A stretch of 64,000 nt of DNA from Ectothiorhodospiraceae bacterium (GTDB taxonomy: Bacteria; Pseudomonadota; Gammaproteobacteria; SZUA-152), in contig NVUB02000070.1 in the NCBI GenBank assembly GCA_002401775.2, positions 1 through 64,000 on the forward strand, read 5' to 3'. Below, in pieces: positions 63,299-64,000 of the stretch. Position 1 is the stretch's first letter. Each line of letters begins with the position of its first letter. The translations under genes and the position numbers were made by a program. The notes under the pieces were generated by a model. That model was not told where the DNA came from, searched no databases, and saw nothing but the letters and a program-made list of their open reading frames with translations.

Positions 63299-64000
63299 AT
63301 GAAACACTTAGAACTACATATCTTGCAATCTGTACCTGTAACCTGTTTGAATCGTGATGATTTAGGCTCGCCTAAAACTGCATTTTTTGGTGGTGTGCAA
63401 AGAGCTAGAGTTTCCAGCCAAAGCTGGAAGCGAGCTATACGCGAATATGCCCATGAAATAAGTCCTTACTTTGAGGGCAAACGTTCTCGGTTGATTATTG
63501 AGCCACTAAAAAATAAATTGGAAGTGTTGGAATTAGGTGAAAGTGAAGCTCTTTTCGCAGCTAAAAAAATCGCCGAGGTAATCGGCAAGTTAGATGCTGA
63601 TGCTGAAAAGAAGACGGGAACCTTAAGGGTAAAAACAGTTCATTATACGAGTGTAGGTGAATTACAGGCTATTGCTGAAAAATTTATCGAAGAATTTAGA
63701 AAATTAGATGATAAGCAATCTTTTCAAAAATATTGTGATCTATCAGCTAAAGAGACTTTAGAGTCGGCAGAGAAAAAAGAACTAACAGCTTTAGGGGGAA
63801 AGTATAATCCAATTATTAAAAAATCTGTAAAAGCAGTTGGGATGGCGGTCTTAAAAGATGCAGCAGATTTATCATTGTTTGGTCGTATGGTAGCCAATGA
63901 TCACTCGCTTACAATTGAAGGCGCGGCCATGTTTAACCATCCAATTTCAACACATAAAGTTGACAATGAATTGGATTTTTTCGCAGCGGTGGATGACTGG
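63299..64000 (+). CDS. cas7: Cascade backbone subunit Cas7e (Cse4/CasC), truncated by window end
   Basis: The first 234 residues are present: LELHILQSVPVTCLNRDDLG, FFGGVQRARVSSQSWKRAIR, and DLSLFGRMVANDHSLTIEGA, typical of Cas7e, six copies of which bind the crRNA spacer. The reading frame is still open at base 64000. AAGGA precedes the ATG at 63299, 26 bp after cas6e. cas5, cas1, cas2 and the array would be expected downstream. Confidence 0.95.
   Translation, partial: MKHLELHILQSVPVTCLNRDDLGSPKTAFFGGVQRARVSSQSWKRAIREYAHEISPYFEGKRSRLIIEPLKNKLEVLELGESEALFAAKKIAEVIGKLDADAEKKTGTLRVKTVHYTSVGELQAIAEKFIEEFRKLDDKQSFQKYCDLSAKETLESAEKKELTALGGKYNPIIKKSVKAVGMAVLKDAADLSLFGRMVANDHSLTIEGAAMFNHPISTHKVDNELDFFAAVDDW

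Overview
The window comes from a Gram-negative bacterium, most likely a gammaproteobacterium. It has a complete set of type VI secretion (T6SS) envelope and baseplate genes, a two-partner secretion pair, an RTX-type giant protein, a DUF6763-like protein, a HopJ-like protein, and many REP-like palindromes of the 'GTAGGAGCGGCTTCAGCC' kind. By eye the base composition is moderate. The genus cannot be decided from the sequence alone.

Layout. (1) 1-5454 (+): the 3' part of a giant RTX/cadherin-like type I secretion substrate, with ten 300-bp repeats, ending in a terminator. (2) 5455-6072: palindromic repeats. (3) 6073-23936 (-): two paralogous five-gene modules in tandem. In transcription order each is VgrG with a long C-terminal extension, DUF2169 plus pentapeptide repeats, a free pentapeptide-repeat protein, DUF3540, and a PAAR-like DUF4150 protein. 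A small DUF3467-like gene lies between them. (4) 24207-40878 (-): the structural T6SS locus. In transcription order it is tssA, tssB, tssC, hcp, tssJ, tssK, tssL, tssM, a gene encoding a natural TssB-TssC fusion, a second hcp, tssE, tssF and tssG. No tssH/clpV is present in the window. (5) 41117-52416 (+): a TpsB transporter and its 3112-residue TpsA filamentous adhesin. (6) 52417-57241: a repeat-rich stretch with DUF6763-like, HopJ-like, spermidine-synthase-like and response-regulator genes and a WYL-domain regulator. (7) 57363-64000 (+): two small ORFs, then a type I-E CRISPR-Cas operon in the order cas3, cas8e, cse2, cas6e, cas7. cas7 runs off the window end. No CRISPR array is present.

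How it works together. The T6SS genes would build one contractile injection machine. The two VgrG modules look like alternative spike and cargo-loading sets, because DUF2169 and PAAR-like proteins serve as effector adaptor and spike-tip parts in other T6SSs. No toxin domain of a known family is recognisable, so the long VgrG C-termini and the pentapeptide proteins are the leading candidates for the unknown cargo. With the RTX protein and the TpsA adhesin, the window is dominated by surface and contact-dependent functions.

Most unusual observations: the TssB-TssC fusion beside a second Hcp; the tandem VgrG modules; tssG and cas3, which both appear to start at ATT codons behind strong Shine-Dalgarno sequences; a 45-codon relic resembling the N-terminus of a different Cas3 directly in front of cas3; and an intergenic repeat landscape of heptanucleotide arrays, a 98-bp palindromic element family, and one REP-like element nested inside another.
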